Source: Aquila chrysaetos chrysaetos
Taxonomy: Eukaryota > Chordata > Aves > Accipitriformes > Accipitridae
Direction: 5' to 3'
Length of the DNA stretch: 64,000 nucleotides
Assembly (NCBI RefSeq): GCF_900496995.4
Contig: NC_044004.1
Coordinates: 83,211,538-83,275,537 of the forward strand
The notes beneath the pieces were generated by a model. That model was not told the origin of the DNA. It searched no databases and saw only the letters and a list, made by a program, of their open reading frames with translations. Below, one piece after another: positions 10,341-24,826 of the stretch; the stretch's first letter is position 1; each line of letters starts with the position of its first letter. Made by a program: the position numbers and the translations under genes.

Positions 10341-13300
10341 GTGAGTAACCGCGGAGGGGGTTCGCGGCGGTCGTGCCGGGAGGAGGTGACCCCTGCTCCC
10401 GCCGGCTCTCCTGCCTGAGGAGGGACAAGGGTCCCTTCTTCCTCCCTTCTCCTCTTCTACCCCGTCCCGCCCCGCCGGGCAGGGCAGCCCGCCGAGGGGA
10501 CGCGGCCGCCGCCCGCCACCCCTCCCCAACCGCCCTGAGGGAGCGGGGCGGCCGCTCCCCGCCGGCATGGCGCCTCTTTTTTTTTTTTTTTTTTTTTTTT
10601 ATCCTTTTTTCTTTTTTTCCGCACCTCTCTTCTCCGTCCCGCTCCGGCGGCGGAGCAGCGCCGTGCCCGCTTTCTCTCCCTTTTGTGCCCCGGTCCCCCC
10701 GGGGTAGGCGGCGGGGGGGGGGGGGTGTGTGTGAAGGACAACCGGCCGCCTTGAGGGCTGTAACGGCCGCCTTCCCCCCCTTCGCCTCAGCCTCCGCCAC
10801 CTCAGCGGCGGGAGCTGGGGGTTAACGGCAGCTCGGGGCCGGCCGCCGGGGCGTTTGGAGGGCGGCAGTTCCCCCGGGGGTGTCTGGTGGGTGTGTGTGG
10901 GGGTGTCTGGAACGGGGGGGGGGGGGGGCGGACGACACGAATTTAAAAATCAGCCACGCAGGGCGAATCAATTAATTGGGGGTCGTTGGGGAGCGTCGCG
11001 GTGGGCGCTGTGTTGGCAAGCCCGAAGGGTTTTATCGCTGGCAAGGCGAGAGCAGGCTTTTGGGGGGGAAGGCACCCATCTTTGGAGTCTCCCTTTTCCT
11101 CACGATGTTTTTTTTTTTTTTACTCGCAGCAAGGAGGGTATGGGCAGAAGTTGCTGCCCGTAGCGATATCTGCGGTAGATAAGTTAAAACTGGATGGCGT
11201 TGACGCAGCTTTGGTGAGCAGCAGCGTTTAAAAGTTAATTCCAGGTTGAGGTAATGGTTGCGCAGATGACTGAGGGGGATCTGGTGCGAACGCAGCGAGC
11301 CGGCGAGCGAGGGATCGCTGGCGGGGTGCACGTTGCTAATGAGGAGGCAATTGTTTACTGCGGCATAAAAAAGCTCCCTTAGGAGTCGGTGGCGATTTAG
11401 GTGTGCGCAAGACCTTAGGTTTTGCAGTTTTGCATCGTCGACAGCAACTGAATGAACTTTGGTCCCTCCCCTTGGGAACAAAGACGAGGTACTTCTGACA
11501 ATTAACGTAAACCGGTTCAGTGACCTATTAATTAAAGTGAAGATGCGCTCTAGGGAAAGAAGGGAAATCTAAGCAGCTGAAAAAGGCGCCCTTGCAGAGC
11601 CAGGCTCCATTAAGGCCTTCGGCCCGCTGAGTGTTCTTGCACGTTCAGAGTTACGTGCGAGCAGTTAGCGGGACCGTTGCCATAATATCTGACAGTTGTT
11701 AAAGGCTTATATTGATAACCAACAGATGTATACGTTGTCTGCTTTTAGAGAAGATACTTTATCTTGGGAGCTGGAGCGTTCTAGTAAGTTGTGTTCTCAT
11801 GGAGACAAATAACACCGGTGCTGGCTTCCTTCTAAATCCCTCCATTGCATTTAACTTTTAACTCTGCCGTACTAAAGCAGCTCGCCTGTCATTGCGTTTG
11901 TGCTGCCTTACCCCAAGAGAGGTTTTGAAAGACACCTATCAGCTGCAGGGTGCAAGCTGCAAATGGGAGGTGGGTACAAATGACTGTCGGTGGATTCAGG
12001 CGCGGTGCTTCTAATGAGAAGCCCAGCTGTCCCCCTCCTTCATAATTCTCAGCTGCTGCAATGGAGAAGGGGGGACAGGATTTCAAGTACACTGGTGTCC
12101 TGGGAGTCTGGTTTGTAAATTAGAGAGCCTCCCTCTCTGTAGCATTTGGCTAACTGGTAACGGAAAAGCATGAAACCCTCTACCCTCTGTCACAAGCAAT
12201 AATGAGATGCTTGTTTCTGTTTCCAGACTCTTCTGAAACCTAGGAAAGCAAACCTTTACCCCTACCTGCATTGTTTCAAGTGGTCTTGCTGGATGAAATA
12301 TGGAGATGGAAACTGAAGTTATTGCATGGCAAAGCTAGAAATGTTTGGTAAAGCTGTCTCAGCTGTTGTTGGCAGAGTGTTGTGGATGGCACCTAATTTG
12401 CTTATCTGCAGTCTAGAAATGGATTTAAAAAAATAAATTTTTAAATATGCCTGGCAGGCCTCAGGGAGACCAGGGAAGCTTTCTATGTAACTGGCAAATA
12501 GTTAGGGTTTGGGTTTTTTTTTGTTGTTGTTGGTTTGTTTTTTTTTTTTAAAGTATCCAGAAAGTTAGCATCACCTTTTGTCAAACTTGAATTTCATGTT
12601 AACTTGATAAAGTTATTCTAAGATAGTGGTTGGATATCTTTACGCTTTTACAGATTTAGTAGTACAAACTTGTATTTTGAGTTGATAACCCCACACATTT
12701 TCACAGTCCTTTTTACATAGTTTTTTGTAGTATGTTTTCACCCCTTTTTTCACCGAAAGTTTCCTTGGTATGGAGGTAGCCAAGTTGTTTTTGTGTCCGT
12801 GCTGTTTTCTCTGCCTCAGTGATACTGTTGTCTTTTTGTGAACTGACTCACAATTTTGAACTCGTGATAAAGATGCAGCAGGTGAAGATTGTCCTTGTGC
12901 ACTTAGACTAGAAATGTTTTCTAAATTGGCTATCGTGCAGGTTTATCGTTAGTAACTTGGCTGTAGTTTGTCAGTTTGACACTCGAGTACGATACCAAAA
13001 GCTGTCCTCTGCATGCAGACTTGCTTGTTGTCAAATAACAGGGCGATTGTGCTTGGATAACACAGGGTGCTTGGGGCCCCCCTCGCGGGCCCGTTGCACG
13101 GTCCTTGTCCGCTGACAAATCCATTGCTATTCTTCACTGTTGCCAGGGCCAGTGACATATAAAGCTACATGGGGGGGGGGGGTTGGGGGTGGAAATCAAG
13201 GGAAACCATTGTCTTCTCTGGTTATGGGTAACATTATAAAAAGACTGTCTTGTGAGACGAGCTACTGAATTAATACAACTCGGTTTTGACAGCAATTGTT

Positions 13301-16300
13301 ATTTTCAGCACCACTGTTTTCTCTTTCTGATTTGTTTCTTCCTTTCTGAAAAGACTTCGTAAACCTCTTCAATGGTTGAATAGGTTATCCTGAATCTTTA
13401 CAAAAAATGAAAAAGTGGGAATTGGACTAGAAAATATCTTCAGTTCCAAAAAATGTCAGCTAGATAAGTTCTCTCTAAAAGGAAATTACAGCATAGTTAC
13501 AGGTACTTTAGCTTACATCTCCAAGCAAAAAAATTAAAGATAGTTCTGGTAGGCGTGCCATATGGTAACATGCTTGTGTTATCCTACGCTGGCAAAACTT
13601 AACATAAAAAAGAAGCTAGATGAAAACCATTTATTTTTAAAAGTAAAAGATTAAGTTTTATTATTGTGAAATTGTCTTTTCCTAAAAAAAAAAAACCCCA
13701 AAAACCCAAACATCTATGTATTCGTAAATCCCTCTCAGAGAATTCCAGTGTATGGTTTTTTTAACATTACATTCGTGTAAGTAGTCGTAACTGATGAGAC
13801 TTGGAAAGACCAGGAGCTGATGGAAACAGCAAGTAAGGGTGAGGACCCGTAGCTGTTGTCTGGGGCATATTTGTTTATGGATCGATGTAAACTTAACTTG
13901 TAAACCAGACTGGGAGAAAGATGTGCTCTTCCTTCTCCGTCTTGTTATACAGCACAGCAGAGCATAGCAGGTTCTTCTGATGGTGCGTGTGAGTTAATTT
14001 TTTTTTTTTTTAATTTAAGTGAAATCATAGTTTGTGTGTATATGTATATGCAGAAAGTGCAGTGGGACATGACATTTTTTCCTTACATCTCTTGCAGAGT
14101 AACACCAAAACCAGAGCTGGTGTGTTTGTTTCCAGATAGACAAGCATTGTGGCCTTCCTGATTTCCCAGCCTGCTCCTGCTCTTGAAGAACATCATGGCT
14201 ATTTGTTGTTTCCCTTTCCTCAGCTTTCCTAGATGCTGAGTTGCTGCTACTTATAAATGAAAGCAGTTTCTACAGTGGGCAGTGTTTTTCAGCTTACTCT
14301 AGCTGGAGAGCAACCGAGTGTTTCGTGAGTGCTCCTTATGTAGTTGAAAGTTGGAGATGTGGTATTTATCTCCTCTTTATCAAGGACTCCTACAGAAGAC
14401 TGTTAGGCACTTCTAAACTGGAATTTCGGTCACTGAAAATCAACGTGTAGGCATTCACAGACTGTTAGAAATGGGAAGTATATGCTTGTCGAACATTCAG
14501 ATGTTTTTCTTCTGTATTTTAATGTACTGGTTTCCTTCAGTTTTAGCTTGATTAGTGTAATACTACTGTGCACTCTGTGTTCCTAGAGCAGAGATCAGGG
14601 TAGAGGTTCTCGACACGTGAATGTGTTACCTTACTGCAAAACCTGTTTTTTAACCAGTACCATTAGGGATGCGTTTGGTTTCTTTTTTCTTTTTTTTTTT
14701 AATTTTTTTTGGAAGAGTACCAGGAATGAAATGTCTCTTGAGTTTGCCTGTGAGTAAATTGGAGAGAGAACTGCAAAGTTATTGCCAACTGTTTAAAGAA
14801 TTTTTTGGTTTTTAAGTCTTGGTAACAGTAATTTGGAGTTCTGAGGAAAGCAAAAGGATTCCTTAGAGGTAGAGTTTATATGGAGTCAGCTCTGACAATG
14901 AACTTCACAGAAAGTAAAATGGTGTGTGTTTTTTTTTTTTTTTTTTTTTTTTTAAGCTGCTTATAGCTTTCAGTGGTAGTGTTAGGTTAATCGTTGGACT
15001 CAATGATCTTAAGGGTCTTTGCCAACCTAAATGATTCTATGATTCATTGAATTACTGGCTGTAGAAATATATGCTTTTACCTGAAATTTGTGTTTAATGT
15101 TGTTGAAGCACATCAGTTCACTTGCAGTATTAACTCTGTGTTTAATTCCTGTTTTGAAATGCCTGCTATCAAAAGATTTGTTACTTGGCTGGCAGCTGGT
15201 TTCGCTTTCAAGGCAGTGAGCACTAAGGAACAGAAAGCTTCCAGAAACCACGGGAATGAAAAAGTTAGATAGAGGTGTTTGTGTTGCCTCTTGTGCTGCC
15301 TGTGGTACAATTCCTTTTACAATTCTCGAACTCTCTTGAAAAAGGCCTTTTAAAGTACTTGTCACTCTGCTTCCTTCCTCATTTACCTTCCCTGAAGACC
15401 CCAAAACAGTTTGTTAGGGTGCAGTTTGCTGATAGGGTTAAGCTCACTGAGGCACTTGTCATCCTTCTAATGAGCTGGTACAAGAAGCTAAACCAGCAGA
15501 AAACTATGAATTCCTTTTTCGTGGGATTAGGTTTTTTGCTAATTTAGTTACTTGGTGTCATTGTGTAGTGACATGAGGGATGGTGTCAGAATAATGGAAG
15601 CAGCAGGAGTGTCTGGACATGGCAAAAGGCAGGGAGGAGGCTTCTCCCTTTTTCTCTGCAAACTGGCAGTCGAATAAGCTGAGCTGTGTCGCCAACCCTG
15701 TCCTTCAAACTTCATTTGGCTTTCTGTGTGTGTTACTACCTGTTTACGTAGTTGAGTTCTTGCCATTCCCCTGACAGTGGCTTTGTTCATTCTTGATGAG
15801 TTTGATGAAATGTCTGCTTGTCGCGGTAAACGAGCATACACTTTCAAAAAGTAGCTGATCAAGTTTGTGTACGATGAAATGGAAATAAATTGTATCCGGT
15901 AATGCGTGAGTGTTGCTGCCTTATCAGTAAGCTTGGAGGGTAGAGGGCTGCGAAGCTGAGTTCTGGCTTTTATTTCAGAAAGAACGAGTCTGCCTTGGAA
16001 TAATAGAGCTGTGCAGACCAGTTCAGGCTGTAAGATGTCTGAGCTTGCAATTGCATTTGAAAAAAAACTTTTGCCACTAATACTCTGTTTCGGGGAACAT
16101 GTAATTGATGAACTGAGCGATAGACACTTCGAAATGTTCTTAGATGCTTCCTTCTCAGTATAGAAGCATTGTTTTGGAATGAAAAAAAAAGAAAAAAAAT
16201 CATATGAAGAAAGGCATTGTTCATTGTGAAAGTTGTGTTTACTACATCGCGGTGATGTCCGGTCTTAATTGCTTCCTAATTGTTTGCTTTTATGCTACAA

Positions 16301-19300
16301 TTGTTTTCCCTTGTTTGTCCTCTTCTCTTTGTGTTTGCAATGTAAGCGAACCTATGCAATTAGCTATTTACATTTGTCAGATGAGAATAGTGGTGGAACA
16401 AGGCTCAGGGGAGGATTTAGGCACGTGTGAAGGTGCTTGGTTTTTTATTCTTGAAAAGGCGCCAAAAGCATTTGATATTTTTCTGTCAAGGCTTTGGATT
16501 TAGGACCTCTTCATGGCATCAGACAACCATGGTAAGGACAGCCCAGGGGTCACAGTTACATCTTAGGCTGTATGTGTCCTGAAAGATACCTAGTCTTTTT
16601 TTATCTTGTTTGAAAAAGGATAAAATATTAGAAGTGTTTGTCCACTGAGGGGTGGCTTAAGAGTTGCAAGTGCGGTAATATGTTTTCGTGCCCAAGGCTG
16701 ACAGAATGAAACTGCTTGTTCTTCTTAGAGAAGTTAATAGCTGCATTTAATTACACCGCTTTTAAGTCTTCTGTAGTAAGCAACAAGAAAGATATTGCTG
16801 CCAAAGCTATCAATAAGCCTTTGACCCACAAATCAACCTAAACCGCAGGATATGCTGTGCGGTGCTTTTACCATTTGTAAACTAAGCCACTTCCCATTAG
16901 AGTTGAGCTACAATGAACTTGTTGTTTGGGTTTTGTCTTTTTTTTTGTTGTTTAAGTACACAGAGAGGGAGATTGTGGGTTATATATTCAAATGCTGTAG
17001 AATCTATCTTCAACTGTAACTGAATGTAACTTAATTGCTTTTCACAGAGTTTTTAGAATTTTTCTAGCATGTAAATTTCATGAGGTGGGATTATCAGGAT
17101 TCAGTGATTTGCTTTGTTGTCTCTGTGTGTGTTGCTTTTTTCAAACACAGCATTTCCTTCCCTTTCACTTCCATCGTGCTTCTGTGGCACTAGTGTAACG
17201 TTGGCTGTCAGTATTGTAACTTCACCTGCTGTGTGATATGTGAATGTTACTGAAGAGAGGTTGTGATGGACATATTTGTGCTGGTGTGAAGGACCACGCT
17301 GTACCATAGGAAAGTAACTTAGGTGAATGGCGCTGAAAGCGTTTGGGAGAAAAATCTGCAAAAGTCCTTTTTGGAGTCTTTATGAGGCAAATAAGGGCAA
17401 GAAAATGATTTATCTTTTTAAGTTTTCAGAGGGCTCTCTTCCAGAGGAAGACATCTGTTGCATTTACCTCTTCTGGAAGGAAATACACTGAATTTTAAAA
17501 TTGAGCAGGGTGCTATAAATTTCCCTCCAGAGTTACAGTACATTCTGACTAGGTGGGTGTCCTGGTTTCAGCTGGGATAGAGTTAATTTTGTTTCTAGTA
17601 GCTGGTACAGTGCTATGTTTTGGGTTCAGTATGAGAAGAATGTTGATAACACACTGATGTTTTCAGTTGTTGCTGAATAGTGTTTAGACTAAGTCAAGGA
17701 TTTTTCATTTTCTCATGCCCAGCCAGCAGGAAGGCTGGAGGGGCACAGGGAGTTGGGAGTTGGGACGCATCCAGGACAGATGACCCAAACTGGCCAGAGG
17801 GATATACCATACCATGTGATGTCATGCCCAGTATATAAACTGGACAAAGAAGAAGGAAGGGGGAATGTTTGGAGTGATGGCGTTTGTCTTCCCAAGTCAC
17901 CGTTAGGCATGATGGAGCCCTACTTGCCTGGAGAAGGCTGAACACCTGCCTGCCGATGAAGAGTGGTGAATGAATTCCTTGCTTTGCTTTGCTTGTGTGT
18001 GTGGCCTTTGTTTTACCTATTAAACTGTCTTTATCTCAGCCCACGAGTTTTCTCACTTTTACCCTTCTGATTCTCTCCCCCATCCCACTGTGAGGGACAT
18101 GAGTGAGCGGCTGCATGGTGCTTAGTTGCCGGCTGGGTTAAACCACGACGCTAGGTTATCTAAAACCATGTATGTGCAGCTTTTCTGGATCAGTTTAAAG
18201 CAGATCATAAAGAAGTAACCACAAAGTTCATTTTATAATTTTTCAAATAATTTCCCAGAGCCAGCATGGTGGTTAGTCTGCATGTGGATCTGTAAGATGC
18301 TTTCCCAGGACACTGTTGCCTGGGTCAATATTTTGATGAAAGGATTTGAAAGAAGGGAATGAGAGCTGGGCATTGGCTGTCTGGAGAGGCATGTATCCGT
18401 GCAGCTTAAATTGGACCCTGGATACTAAGTTCGAAATGACTTCTTATTTCTTAGCTAGCTTAGTAAGTGTATGCCTTCCACAACCTGATACCCAGTTTTG
18501 TACAGTGTAGTTACAAGTGGTGTGCATCTCGGACGTGTTCCGTTTAATTCAAGTCTTTGCTTCCCATTTTGAATATGTAGCCTGAGTCAGCAGACAGTAA
18601 ATTCATGCGTATGAGATGGTAATTTTGTGTTAATAAAAAGTTAGTGCCCCACTGTGAATTCATGAAGGTAACAGGAGTTTTTTCCTTGAAAATATATCTT
18701 GAAACTTTTAAAAGCAGTAGTGAAGTGGAAGTGAATTCATTCACTCTTCTCTTGCATTGTTTCTCTTTTTCTTCAGGAGTTGGTGCAGCTTTTTGGTCCA
18801 TTTAGGCCTTGCCCTTCAGAACATTGACTTTGGTTGCTCTGATATAACTTACAAATGTAAATGGTCTTTCTTCCTTTGTTCTGTCTTTTCCCATTCATCT
18901 TGAAATCCCACTGTGACCATAGCTTCTTGTCCCAACTTCCCTTCTGTTTTTTTTTTTTTTTTGTGAAGACACTTCTATCTTGTTCACCCTTTCCTCTCTT
19001 CCTTCTCCAGTTCACAGCTATTCCTTGGCAGGAATCCATTCCTTTTGTTATTCTTACATACCTCCTGTGATCCCACCCATATTTCAGTTGAGTTTTATTT
19101 GAAGTTTGCTTCTTTTCCACGTACTTGCGTTTTTTGGGGGGGTTGTCTGTCGTTGCACTTTGAATTCGGTAGCTTACCTCCAGAGTTAATTGCTTGTGTC
19201 CTAGAGATTTGAGTGCTCCTGACGTACAAAATCTTAATCCCTTCCTCAGCGAAGACGACCATCATGCAGATAAGAAACTCATAATGCCTGGATTTGTTGT

Positions 19301-22300
19301 CTTTATCACAAGTCTAATTCCTTTCTTTATGACAAAGAGAATAAACGAGCTTAAGTAAGCTTTGGTAAATTCCTCTTTTGCTAAAAATTGAGACATCTGA
19401 TTTTTGATACAGAAATCATTTCAACCCAAATAATGATTGGGTGGGTTTCCTACATTGACCTTAATAAAATAACCCATATTTTGTTTGGCTAGCTGGTATT
19501 TTAATTGTGTTTTTACCAACTTCAGTAGCACAGTCGTGGTTTTGCTTGAATGGAGCAATTGTTTTAGGGACTTGATGAGAGTTCTAGATCCAGGAATCAA
19601 AATGGCATTACTATCTCTTTTACTTGTCATATTTTGTGGCAACAAAATACTGTTTTTTCTAATGCTGAAGTGTAACTTACAAAAAATCAAGTGTCTCTAA
19701 TGTCCAACCAACTTCTGTGGTTGACAGCTCTTCTTAAAATTTCTTGCTGCAGTGTGAGTGGAAAAGAGGAAAAACCTGTATATTTAAATTCACCATAGAA
19801 CAGTTAAACTGACTGTGGACTCAACTGTCAAATGCACAAGCTTAAATAATCTCAGAAGAAATGTTCTCCTGTGTGTGTAGGAGCTGCTGTTCCCCCTCAG
19901 ATGCTTCAGATAGGTGGATTCTCCCAATATGATACTTTGCAAGATATAAGCAAATTTTACTGAAGATAGTTACACACAGCACATACAAGATTGTATTAAA
20001 TATGGGGGATGTGTAAGAAATACTTGGTGATGAGGTAATGCAGTGTATTTTTGGAAAGCTGGTAGATTATTCATTACTGCCTCCTGTCCATTTCATCTTC
20101 CTGTTATTCTCTGTGTTATTTCTTGCTTCTACTGATTGTTCTGTTGTTTGCTGAATTCAGACCCCATTTTACCTATTAATCAAAGTTTAAGTGTAATCTT
20201 ACATGTATGCTTTGAGGTTTTCTGTTGGGAAGTTGCCAAGTATTTCTCATTTGCCATGTTCATCTCATCAGCCTGTTTTATGTGGGGGTTGCAATAAAAG
20301 ACAGCCTTTTATAAAGTGCTAAAGTGACTCCTCCCCCATTAAAATTTAGTTAAGTTTCTTCTTCTTTAACTTGCTTTTTTCCTAAAGTCATTAACAGTTT
20401 GTTCTTTTTATTGTGTTTAAAAGGATTGAAGACGGTCTTGAACTGTTTAGTCTTTTTTTTTTTTTTTTTTTTTCCTCCTTTCAAATCCCCTGCTGTGATT
20501 TCTTAGGTTGTATGACTAGATTTGCTTTAGTCATTCATAAAGCATTGGTTTTCAAAAGCACTGATCAGCATTTTGGGAAACGATCCATGTTCTGAGGCAT
20601 GTTCTCCAAGCACTATATTTGGTGTATAAGTAAGGATCTAATTTGATACTGGAGCCAAACTTTTATTGCTGCAATTTACCATCCTCAATGGCTTGTAGAC
20701 CGCTTTCTGAAAAGCGCTGCTTCCTGCTTTCTTAAATGTATTTAAAGGGTGTGACTGTTACCAGCAGATACGGTTTAGGATGTAGCGGGCATTAGTAATG
20801 TAAAGACATGAAGAGAATTTAGCTGAATATAAGGAAATCTCTGTAGCAGGGGGAACAGTTTGCTGTGGGAAGTAGCGTATACTTTTGGTATGGGATACTT
20901 TTGTCCTTGTTTCATCAAATCAAAAAAGTACTACAGTAATGAAATCATAGGTAGGCAAATACTGTTAATCACCTGCTTTATTTATTTGACATGCCTCCCC
21001 CTTTCCTCCTGCCCCACAAGCTGGATGATGCTTTATGGGACAGGCAGCGTGCAAGGCTGTGCGAGGCAAGCTGGAGCTCTCCAGGCCACTTCATGATATT
21101 TTCAGTTACTCGTTGAAAGATCTTGAACTCCTTCATGCCTACTTAAATGGTTTAGTAAACCTTCTTTCTTTATTAACATTTCCAGTATCTTTTCTTTAAA
21201 TGCAATTGGATGTGTTATTGAAAGAAGTAACCCAGACTTGTAGCTTTATATATTTCCTGATATTTCTTTTATAATTTCCTTAGTTGCATCCGTAATGGTA
21301 CTTGCTAGTTTTGTTTTCTGATCATCTGTGGATGCTTGTATTCTGTGGTTGATTTATTTCCCGCTCTTGTTGGTGTTCACTTTGACTGCCAGGCCAGGAC
21401 TTGAATGCTATTGCTTCCCTCTTAAAAAGAAAAAAAAACCAAAAAACCCTGCTCCGTTCCCTTATGTTCTGCATGACGTTTGAGTGGTCTAATACTGCTT
21501 TTCATGTTTCCATGTGTCTGCGTAACATGTGCTGTGTCATCCTCACTCCCACATGTGTTACTGAGCATTTTCCCTCTGTGTAATTGTTTTTCCTTTAGAA
21601 CATAACATTTTCTTGGAAACATCTGAGTGACAGGTTTTAAGAATTTCCCCCAAATACGCAAATGTTCTTCTTTCTGCATTTGCTCTTGGGTCTGCGTCTT
21701 CATTATGCATATAACAAATTAGAGGGAGACCATCTGAGGTGGTTTGGACTGCAAAATTCACAGGTTTGAGTCTTTCTGCAGGTTCCGATGGGTATGGAGT
21801 GCATAGGTATACTTCTGTTAACAAATGTTACATAATCCTCTGTCACAAGAACTTGACTTTGTTGTTTCTGAATTTGCTTGCCACAGGGCAGAACTGCATT
21901 CTCTGTGGCTTGAGTTCTCCCACAGCAGTCCTTGCTGCAGGGTACGTACGGTATCCTTTTCAGCAACCTTTCAGTTTCTTTCAGTAGTCTACTATTTACA
22001 GCTTGATTGAATCCTCTTTCTCCAAAGGAAAATGCGCCATACACTCATGTACAGCAGAAATAAGTGTTCAAATGGCTTTTTAGTGGCAAGTTTTATGTAT
22101 GGGAAAGGGTAGGTTTTACAAAAGAAGTGTAGTTATGTCTACTGAATGATTTATTAGGTACATTCATGAAGTAAACCGAGGTTTGAACCTTCGTGGAAAC
22201 TAAACTTTGAATCATAACTGGGTGAAGTTCTAACTTCTGTTTAAATTCATGCTGTGCCCTCCCTTTTAAGCGAGCTAATGTTAATTGACAGAAATAAGGG

Positions 22301-24771
22301 TGTCCTGAGAAAAGGGGGGAACATTAGTGAGAAAATAGTGCAATTTAGTTTGCAGAGAGCTTAATTAGTGACCGAAATGGTGAAGATACTGAACTCCATC
22401 TCAGTGATTCATAGGAAAAAAAAAAGCAGTTGGAGAGGAAGGAATACTTTGTGTTTACCTTCTTCAAAGCTGCTAGTAGCCTGCTTTTTTGAAGAAATAG
22501 TCCATGAATACTAGGATATTAGAATCTGCAGAAATAAATCTGGTTTTGATTATGCCCTACAGTTCCATGATGTGTGTGTGTGTATGTACACAGTAAATGT
22601 TAGTATTAAAATAGTCAAAGAACCTGGATCTGATGGAAAGAACCTAACAAAACAGCCAAGACCAGTCCTCAGCTTTCTTGAAAATCTAATTTCTGTTTGT
22701 AATCAGACAGACATTTTGTGAGTGAAGACAGCGTTGCGTTTGCCTCAAGGTAGTCGATGGATACCCGGGAGCGTGCAGCAAAACATTCTGGGTAATCTTG
22801 ATTCCTCTCACGTAACAGGATTTCAAATGGATGTCAGAGGAGAACATGCAGAGGAGATGCTTGGGTCTCTGCTAAAAGCCTCGTCCTTGCAAATTGGAGT
22901 GAAGACTTGTTTCGAGTGATGTTTGGTAGTCTTAAACCTTTTGAAAAAGTCTGTGGAGAAACGTGGGGAGCAGCAATCCAGTGACATCGATAAAACATGC
23001 AGAGTGAGCCTCTTGGGAGGCTGCAGATTTTATATCACGGGCATGTTCCAGTTCCTCTGCGGTCTGCATGTCTGCCTGCTTGTCTCTGCAAGTCAATAGG
23101 GTATGCTTGGCTGAATGTGTACTTCTTCCTTTTTTCATCTAAGTTTTTTTCTGATGGATACCCTTGTATACTTCTTTTTGTGTCTCTGGCCTGTCCCTCT
23201 CCTTGCATTGCCCAGCACTGCTGTTAGTCCTACAGAGGACAATGCTTGAGGAGCTGAGTCACTTCCGCAACTGTTGGCTGCTCTGGGAATTGGCTTAATT
23301 GTGTTTTTGAGTGCACAGAGGGAGCTCTGCTAGTATCCAGTGAGGGGAACTGTGACTTGCTTTGTTTATTTTGAGGATTTTTCCGAGGATGAAAGTGTAT
23401 TAAATGAATATGTTGTAAATGAAACAAGGGAATTTATTTTGTGTGTGAGCATAGCAAACTGATGATGATTTCCTGGTTATGGGATAGTGTTCTGGACACT
23501 TGCTTGTTCCTTGGATTAGGAGTCGTGATTACTTGAGAGAAGGGTTCCATCCGACTGGTGAAACAGCAGGAACACCATTGCCACGCACGTGGGTTGGGTT
23601 TGTAGTAGACATGACTGTTGTAGCATAACCCTTCCCCCTTGTCTACAGGCACATTCTGGGCTTGCAGATAGAAAAAGGAAGGTGGAGAGACGCAGAGGAG
23701 CATAGGTGCCTGGCTTGGCTAGAAAATCGTCTGCAGCCACCTAACATCTTTGTGGATTTGGCACCAAGTGTGCTGCTGGAGGGCGAGCGAGGGCATGTGT
23801 CAGAGGGGAGAGTTAAATAGCCAGTTTCCAAGGGCCAGTCACCTGTCCCCTAGGCATAGCTTAGCCAGCAAAAGCTTGTCTTCAGCTCTCTTCTGGTGCA
23901 CGTAAGAGCATCTGACTTCTGCTGGACAAATCCTGCATTTGCTTGATTTCACTGACTCTAAAATGTGTATGTATAGAAGAAAAAAAAAAAGTATTTTAAG
24001 AATGTGTACGTGTTATGACAGCCTTCAACACTGGGTGGTGATGGCTGGGACAAGCAAAAGCAAAACCATTCCTTAAGGCTACCTTAAATAACTTTCTCCT
24101 TACTGGATGTGAATCATCTGATAAACTTCTGCTCTTTTAACATGTAGTGTCTTGTGTAGAATGATACCTGTATTTTTTAAGAGCTATTGGTGAGATGATG
24201 ACTTTTTCATCTGCCTCCTCTCATACCATCCTGTGTGGAGCTTCAGTCTGTGAAGACAGCTGTTTTTCTGAGAAAGGGAAGCCAGATCTTAGTCCCTGCC
24301 TGGATGGGTAGAGAATTAAAAGTCTCATAAAAATACCTATTTCACTGTCAGTACTTTGGTAGAAGGAGGCACTGTTTCAAATCAGTTACAATGATAATGG
24401 TCACTGTAACCCTTGAGAAGCATGTTCAGGTTGAAAAACCTCCAGCAAACTGAACTTTCTTCATTGTGTAGCAGAGAAAAAGGGCAGGATGAGGAAGGAT
24501 GAATGACAGTGTTTCACTGACAAGAAGAAAGTGGTATTTGGGGTTTTGTCTGGATTTGTATGTATTCCATTTCCAGACATCTGAAGAAGCTCTTCTTTTA
24601 GGAATAACCTGTGTTGTATTGCCATTGTTGTCAATTCCATGTGCTGAAATATAAGGACATTGTTTTAAATTCCCCCAGTCTGTGATACCTTTATTTTTTT
24701 TTCAGATGAGGAAACTTTTTAGTTCATGTTTGCTGGTGGCTTTTTTTCTTTTTTTTTTCTTCTTTTTTTTT

Positions 24772-24826
<55 letters not shown>

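Larger units (their letters stand above)
9590..10960 (+). promoter_or_regulatory. CpG island and promoter of MOB1B
   Basis: Dense CpG from about 9.6 to 10.96 kb, centred on the MOB1B first exon. A GC box (reverse-strand GGGGCGGGG) lies at about 10187-10197 and an inverted CCAAT box (ATTGG) at 10241-10245, about 85 bases before the start codon. No TATA box is seen. Downstream in intron 1 are a T24 run (10577-10600) and G runs at 10713-10725 and 10914-10928. The transcription start cannot be fixed by eye. Confidence 0.85.

Noticed and set aside
9577-10825. Long open frames on both strands (up to 303 codons) around MOB1B exon 1
   Set aside because: GC-rich, low-complexity and mutually overlapping in several frames, including frames reading through the T24 and G runs; composition artefacts.
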